Positions 7,879-11,623 of a stretch of 11,623 nt of DNA are shown here, in pieces. A program made the position numbers and the translations under genes. The stretch comes from an uncultured Bacteroidia bacterium (GTDB taxonomy: Bacteria; Bacteroidota; Bacteroidia; Bacteroidales; UBA932), in the NCBI GenBank assembly GCA_902796455.1, contig CADBPH010000136.1, positions 1-11,623 of the forward strand, read 5' to 3'. Position 1 is the stretch's first letter; each line of letters begins with the position of its first letter. Under the pieces are notes generated by a model. That model was not told the DNA's origin. It saw only the letters and a program-made list of their open reading frames with translations, and ran no database searches.

Positions 7879-7909
7879 TTGGAAAAATAAAAAAACTGCA
7901 TTACCTTTG
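7879..7909 (+). promoter_or_regulatory. Candidate strong promoter of the surface lipoprotein gene
   Basis: TTG (7879-7881) lies 20 bp before TACCTTTG (7902-7909), a perfect TAnnTTTG box. The spacer is A-rich (a run AAAAATAAAAAAA within it), which may bend the DNA. Expected transcription start is about 7914, giving a leader of about 139 nt. Confidence 0.7.
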
Positions 7910-7913
7910 TTCA

Positions 7914-8052
7914 TTGTAAAAAATTGCGTGAACGAAGTTACGGGTGTTGTGAACGCCAATTTTAGAACCTGTGCCGAACGCCTCCGGGCTTAAGGCAGAA
8001 CTGATTGAAACAAAGTTTAATTCATTCATTTTTTTATTAATTTGTTTTAGCT
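7914..8052 (+). promoter_or_regulatory. Long, partly structured 5' leader of the surface lipoprotein mRNA
   Basis: The leader between the predicted start and the ATG at 8053 has two parts. The first (about 7920-8000) is GC-moderate and can fold. One 7-bp stem pairs 7923-7929 with 7953-7960 and has one bulged C. A short stem pairs GCCT (7980-7983) with AGGC (7993-7996). It also repeats GTGAACG at 7928 and 7949, and GAACGCC at 7951 and 7976. The second part (8010-8052) is a U-rich unstructured tract just before the start codon, with no Shine-Dalgarno sequence. It matches no riboswitch class that I know. It could stabilise the mRNA or keep the start accessible. Confidence 0.35.
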
Positions 8053-11000
8053 ATGAACAAAAAAGTCAAAAGTTTGTTCCTCGCCAGCGCACTTATCGTG
8101 GGTCTGGCTGGAATGGCTGTTTCCTGCAAGGACTACGATAAGGATATCGCAGATCTTCAGGAGCAGATCAACGGACAGGCGAGCCAGCTGCGCGATCTGA
8201 ATACCAAGATCACCAGCGGGAGCGTCATCACCAGCGTTCAGAAAACGGCTGATGGCAAAGGTATTGTCATCACCCTGAGCAATGGCGACACTTACACCAT
8301 CAACAATGGTGCTGACGGTCAGGACGCTGACGTCTGGACGATTGGTAACGATGGTTACTGGTACAAGAACGGCACAAAGCAGAACTACAAAGCTGTCGGT
8401 GAAGACGGTGCTGCTGGTCCTGCCGGCCCTACTGGCCCTACTGGTCCTACTGGCCCTGCCGGCCCTACTGGCCCTACTGGCCCTACTGGTCCTACTGGCA
8501 ACTACTACGTACCGAATGCCGAGACTGGTTTCTTCGATCTCTATTCCGGTGACGGCAAGTTCATCGAGGCTACCACCGTTAAGTGGCAGGGAACTGGTAT
8601 CAGCGCTGTCGAAGATGAGAATGGTGTTCTCCTCAGCAATGTGACCAAGGCTGACGGTACCGTCGGTACGGTTTACATCCCGAAGAACAACAACCTCCGC
8701 AGCCTGGTCTTCATCCCTCAGGTTTATGTCGACGGTGTCGAGGGTATGAACTACGAGCAGTTCTCCTATGGCGCAATGACCTCTAAGGATCTGAACAAAG
8801 CAACTGAGACCTGGACCGCTTCCAAGACGAAGACTGTCGTCAACCCGACTCTCTACGCTGAATACCACGTCAATCCTTCGAACGTCAACGTCGAAGACCT
8901 GAAGACCCTGGCCTTCAAACTCATTGCCGACGCTCCGTTCGTGACCACCCGTGCAAAGAGCAGCAAACTCAAAGTGACCCCTACTTTCGAGAGCTTCGAG
9001 AAGGGCATCCTCAAGGTGAAAGTTGCTGTTGAAGGAACCGCTGCCACCGCTGATTTCATCTCCGTCGTCGCCCTCCAGGCTACCCGTGAGAACGGTGAGA
9101 TGGTCGTTTCCGACTACGCTACCCTTTATCAGAAGGATCTGGCTGACGTCGTCATCGCTGAGCCGAAGGCTGTCACTGAGAAGTGCAAACCCGCCGGTGT
9201 CAAAGATGTCCACTACAGGACCGACCTCGACGCTGTCGACGCAAAGGCTTACAACAAGACCATTATCTGGCAGGATGGTATCGAAGAAGCTGTCGTCCGC
9301 CCGACCTGCGATACGATCATGCTTTACGACCGCAACCTCGAAGGCGGTGTCCTCGACCTCCTCGGAATCGTTGAGGCTCACGACGCTACCAGCGATGCAA
9401 TCGTTGACATCGACCGCCTCGGCTTGAAATGGACCTTCGAAATCCTCACCGGTTACTCCAGTGGTGATCCTAAGACCGAACAGGACAAGTTCATCGAATT
9501 CGTTGACGACGCCCATACGAAAGTCGCTGCCAAGGTATTCGACACCGAAGGTATCGCTGCCGGCGGCCGTACTCCGATTGTCCGCGTGAAGCTCATGAGC
9601 GGAAAGAACGTTGTCAAGGTTGCTTACATCAAGATCTACATCGCCAAGGAGAACGAGGTCATTCCTGAGGAAATGATCACCCTGAATGTCGACAAACCTG
9701 GCTTCAAACTCGTCTGCGATAAAGACTCTGCTTTCGTTGAAACGACTGTCGAGCAGATGAACAAAGAGCTCTACAACGTTGTTGGCTACACCAAGGAAGA
9801 CTTCCACGCCCTCTTCACCTTCAGCGACTGGGGTGCTGATCCCGCTAACTTCACCGACGGTGTTGTCGATCCGGGTACCGTGAAGGAAATCATCACTCCG
9901 AACACCACCACTGAATCTACCGTTATCCTCAGATGGGGTCTCTCCATGGACGAAATCTGGGCTGGCGCAGGCACCGAGGAAATTTCTCACCGTGTCCTCT
10001 ACACCAAGACCAACGGTACGAAAGTCTTCGTCAAACTCGTCTCCGACATCTCCGGTGTGAAGAAGAGCTACAATGTGGATCAGGCTGCTGATTATATCAA
10101 AGAATACTGGAACGCTACGAAGGATACGACCTTCTACAACGTCCGTACTCCTATCGCCGGTGAGACCGTTGCTGACAGCTGCTACTTCATCAACAACATC
10201 AACTCCTCCTTCGAAACCTGGAAGAAGGAAGACGGCAAGGGTACTCCTGGTGTCCTGAAGCTGCAGGCAGACGGCGACTATGGTGTCATTACCGCCATCA
10301 ACTACTTCTTCTGCCCTGAGGTGAAGAACATCAAGAAGATTGTCAACAAGGAAAGCGGCGAAGAGGTTCCTGTCACCTTCGCAATCAGCAAGGACAGCCT
10401 CTCTCTCCTCGCGACCATCAAAGATGCGAAGATTGTTGCGAAACTCGACACCGCTGGCGCAGGCCTGAAGGAAATCACCGACACCATCGCTTGGATCGAC
10501 AATACCGCTAAAGAGCTCAACCTGCCGAACACCTTCAAGCTGAACAAGAACAGCATCGTTGGCAAGTACCTGCTCAATACGAACGGTCTCTACACCTACA
10601 TCGGTGCGAAGGGTCTGATCTGCGACGATCCTAGCCGTCCGGTTGCGATTACCTTCAACAACAAGGATCACTTCATCGCTCAGATGATCCGTCCGATCAA
10701 CATCGAAAGCGAAGCTGCTGACAACTTCATCGACGCTGTCGACTTCGGTGAGAAGGGCTCTTACATGACGATCGAAGACCTCATCAACCCGGTTGACTGG
10801 AGGAAGGATCCTAAGACAGGTAAGAACCGTAAGTTCTCTGACTACGAAAACTACTGGGATTACTATGGTGAGTTCAAGGTCACTGTTGACACCAAGAACA
10901 TCAAGTGTAACCTCAATGGTAAGGTCCAGAGCCTGTACGAGACCATCAGTGTCAAGCAGATGACGAAGGAAGAACTCCTTGCTCAACTGACCGGCACCGA

Positions 11001-11199
11001 TGCGAAGACCGAGGAATACAAGAAGGCCATCAGCGAGACGAAGACCGACTTCGGCTTCCTGACCTACAAGAACAATGGTACGAATGTGGATGACTTCGAC
11101 CTCTACGTGAAGGTCACCGTCGAGTACGGTTGGGGCTTCATCGAGACGCAGCCGATCACCGTCCATGTATACAAGACCATCAAGGCCAACGCAGAATAA
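8053..11199 (+). CDS. Large surface lipoprotein with DUF4988/PL29-type N-terminus and collagen-like GPT stretch; probable abundant surface protein
   Basis: A 1048-residue protein with a lipoprotein signal peptide: MNKK start, hydrophobic core, lipobox AVSC with Cys25. The residues after Cys25 (KDYDKD) are acidic, like the export signal that sends Bacteroidota lipoproteins to the outer surface. Residues 28-54 form a probable coiled coil (DIADLQEQI...LRDLNTKI). A segment of the ITLSNGDTYTINNGADGQ and DGYWYKNGTK kind follows, typical of the N-terminal domain annotated DUF4988 or PL29-lyase N-terminal. Eleven G-x-y triplets (116-148), mostly GPT, come next. The remaining 900 residues look beta-rich and repeat-free; I see no catalytic motif, and a lyase activity should not be inferred. 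The gene stays open in the antisense in-register frame for over 3 kb, so it contains no TTA, CTA or TCA codons there. Its 17 Arg codons include no CGG, unlike the upstream genes. Such bias suggests very high expression, as for a major or S-layer-like surface protein; this is inference. Confidence 0.85.
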   Translation: MNKKVKSLFLASALIVGLAGMAVSCKDYDKDIADLQEQINGQASQLRDLNTKITSGSVITSVQKTADGKGIVITLSNGDTYTINNGADGQDADVWTIGNDGYWYKNGTKQNYKAVGEDGAAGPAGPTGPTGPTGPAGPTGPTGPTGPTGNYYVPNAETGFFDLYSGDGKFIEATTVKWQGTGISAVEDENGVLLSNVTKADGTVGTVYIPKNNNLRSLVFIPQVYVDGVEGMNYEQFSYGAMTSKDLNKATETWTASKTKTVVNPTLYAEYHVNPSNVNVEDLKTLAFKLIADAPFVTTRAKSSKLKVTPTFESFEKGILKVKVAVEGTAATADFISVVALQATRENGEMVVSDYATLYQKDLADVVIAEPKAVTEKCKPAGVKDVHYRTDLDAVDAKAYNKTIIWQDGIEEAVVRPTCDTIMLYDRNLEGGVLDLLGIVEAHDATSDAIVDIDRLGLKWTFEILTGYSSGDPKTEQDKFIEFVDDAHTKVAAKVFDTEGIAAGGRTPIVRVKLMSGKNVVKVAYIKIYIAKENEVIPEEMITLNVDKPGFKLVCDKDSAFVETTVEQMNKELYNVVGYTKEDFHALFTFSDWGADPANFTDGVVDPGTVKEIITPNTTTESTVILRWGLSMDEIWAGAGTEEISHRVLYTKTNGTKVFVKLVSDISGVKKSYNVDQAADYIKEYWNATKDTTFYNVRTPIAGETVADSCYFINNINSSFETWKKEDGKGTPGVLKLQADGDYGVITAINYFFCPEVKNIKKIVNKESGEEVPVTFAISKDSLSLLATIKDAKIVAKLDTAGAGLKEITDTIAWIDNTAKELNLPNTFKLNKNSIVGKYLLNTNGLYTYIGAKGLICDDPSRPVAITFNNKDHFIAQMIRPINIESEAADNFIDAVDFGEKGSYMTIEDLINPVDWRKDPKTGKNRKFSDYENYWDYYGEFKVTVDTKNIKCNLNGKVQSLYETISVKQMTKEELLAQLTGTDAKTEEYKKAISETKTDFGFLTYKNNGTNVDDFDLYVKVTVEYGWGFIETQPITVHVYKTIKANAE
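8416..8496 (+). repeat. Nine tandem 9-bp units encoding Gly-Pro-Thr/Ala (collagen-like)
   Basis: Nine consecutive copies of GG(C/T)CCT(ACT/GCC) encode GPA-GPT-GPT-GPT-GPA-GPT-GPT-GPT-GPT. Two less regular triplets (GED, GAA) precede it from 8398. The units differ only at the Gly third base and the last codon, and a GPA-GPT-GPT-GPT block occurs twice, suggesting growth by 36-bp and 9-bp duplications. All changes by whole units keep the frame. Confidence 0.95.
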
Positions 11200-11213
11200 T
11201 CTGAACAGATTAT
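11196..11213. repeat. Palindrome overlapping the stop codon of the surface lipoprotein gene
   Basis: ATAATCTG (11196-11203) and CAGATTAT (11206-11213) are perfect inverted repeats separated by AA. The TAA stop codon (11197-11199) lies in the left arm. As RNA it can form a 7-bp stem with a GAAC loop. It stands 7 bp before the terminator stem. Confidence 0.6.
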
Positions 11214-11220
11214 AACCATC

Positions 11221-11255
11221 AAAGGGGGTATATTCTAAGGGTATACCCCCTTTTT
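11221..11255 (+). terminator. Strong intrinsic terminator after the surface lipoprotein gene
   Basis: A 12-bp perfect stem pairs AAAGGGGGTATA (11221-11232) with TATACCCCCTTT (11242-11253). The loop is 9 nt, and the run of five T (11251-11255) begins within the stem. It lies 21 bp after the stop codon and only 13 bp before the next start codon. Confidence 0.9.
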
Positions 11256-11268
11256 ATATCAAAGCAAT

Positions 11269-11598
11269 ATGAAATCATTTATCAAAATCATTTCATTGAT
11301 TGTACTGTTGGTAAGCGTAGCCGCCTGCTCCGAAAAGAAACACGGATACGTAGGAACGTTTACGGATCAGTTCCAGAACACGTTCGTGCTGAATGCAGAC
11401 AAGACAGCTACCATTACTTTCCACAACATGACTCCGATCCAGACAACCTGGGAGGAAGTAAATGAAGACGGACTCAAATACGCAGCCATCCTTTTCAACG
11501 GGGACAAGAATTATTTCACCCTGCGGGACGGATCGTTGTACTATGGAGTCGATAACATGAAAGAAGGAAAACTGAAGATCAGTATCCAGTACAAATAA
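11269..11598 (+). CDS. Small lipoprotein, unknown function
   Basis: A 109-residue protein with a lipoprotein signal peptide: MKSFIK start, hydrophobic core IISLIVLLVSV, lipobox VAAC with Cys20. After Cys20 the sequence SEKKHG is not acidic, so surface export is less likely than for the large lipoprotein. The mature 90 residues look like a small all-beta domain. A GYVGTFTDQFQNTFVLNADKT stretch alternates in beta-hairpin style, followed by ATITFHN, TWEEV, FTLRDGSLYY and KLKISIQYK. The pattern G-x-Y-x-G-x-F with N-A-D-K-T-A-T-I recalls lipocalin-like or DUF-type small lipoproteins of Bacteroidales, but I do not recognise a family. The start lies 13 bp beyond the terminator of the large surface gene. 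I see no TAnnTTTG box between them, so expression may come from read-through, at a much lower level than its neighbour. Confidence 0.8.
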   Translation: MKSFIKIISLIVLLVSVAACSEKKHGYVGTFTDQFQNTFVLNADKTATITFHNMTPIQTTWEEVNEDGLKYAAILFNGDKNYFTLRDGSLYYGVDNMKEGKLKISIQYK

Positions 11599-11623
11599 AC
11601 CGCACTGCTTCGGCACGGAATAT

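Larger units (their letters stand above)
7615..8052. other. 438-bp AT-rich intergenic region between ppdK and the surface lipoprotein gene
   Basis: From left to right it holds the ppdK terminator, a weaker promoter-like pair (7683-7713), a 34-codon ORF (7767-7871), a strong promoter (7879-7909) and a leader of about 140 nt. I see no tRNA-like fold, no IS ends and no long direct repeat. Confidence 0.7.

Noticed and set aside
8037..8044. A second -7-like box (TTAATTTG) just before the surface lipoprotein ATG
   Set aside because: It mismatches the consensus at the second base, and no -33 box occurs at the 19-20 bp spacing; the site at 7902-7909 is better in every respect.
8047..11166. A 1039-codon open frame on the minus strand, antisense to almost the whole surface lipoprotein gene
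   Set aside because: It is in exact codon register with the sense gene and exists because that gene avoids TTA, CTA and TCA codons. Its product is a monotonous Val/Asp/Glu-rich sequence without domains, and the sense frame has a signal peptide, recognised N-terminal segment and expression signals.
11600..11618. Possible hairpin (TGC-TTCG-GCA flanked by CCG/CGG) after the small lipoprotein gene
   Set aside because: The stems are only 3 bp each with a bulge, and the window ends before any T-run could be seen.

Overview
The window looks like a chromosomal stretch from a GC-rich member of the Bacteroidales (Bacteroidota); I cannot place it below order. The evidence is as follows. Four upstream regions carry a TAnnTTTG (-7) box, perfect in the AIR synthase-like, ppdK and surface-lipoprotein regions and 7 of 8 in the fourth. 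In each, a TTG/TTTG (-33) box lies 19-20 bp further upstream. No start codon has a clear Shine-Dalgarno sequence. There are two lipoproteins of Bacteroidales style, one with a DUF4988/PL29-type N-terminus. The enzymes present (FolC, PIN-PhoH, PPDK) are in their usual forms.

Layout. From position 2170 leftwards, folC (folate polyglutamylation) is followed after 11 bp by the start of a large exported protein, probably alpha-2-macroglobulin-like, which runs off the left edge. A compact divergent promoter region (about 2170-2225) separates this from a rightward pair: an AIR synthase (PurM/PurL)-like C-terminal-domain protein of unknown substrate, then a PIN-PhoH ATPase. Next comes ppdK (pyruvate, phosphate dikinase) with its own promoter and a strong terminator. 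These are ordinary housekeeping genes with GC-rich codon usage.

The right third differs. A 438-bp AT-rich intergenic region holds the ppdK terminator, a doubtful 34-codon ORF with its own promoter-like sequence, then a good promoter and a leader of about 140 nt. This leader feeds a 1048-residue surface lipoprotein. The lipoprotein has a predicted coiled coil, a short Gly-Pro-Thr collagen-like stretch and a long beta-rich body. Its codon usage is sharply restricted (no TTA, CTA or TCA codons over almost the whole gene, no CGG Arg codons), which suggests very high expression. It ends in a palindrome over the stop codon plus a strong terminator. A small lipoprotein follows 69 bp after the stop and may depend on read-through.

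I found no CRISPR array, rRNA, tRNA, insertion sequence, phage gene or defence system. The most interesting part is the surface-protein locus (about 7640-11600). I regard it as a probable major surface or S-layer-like protein, not as proof of a new system.
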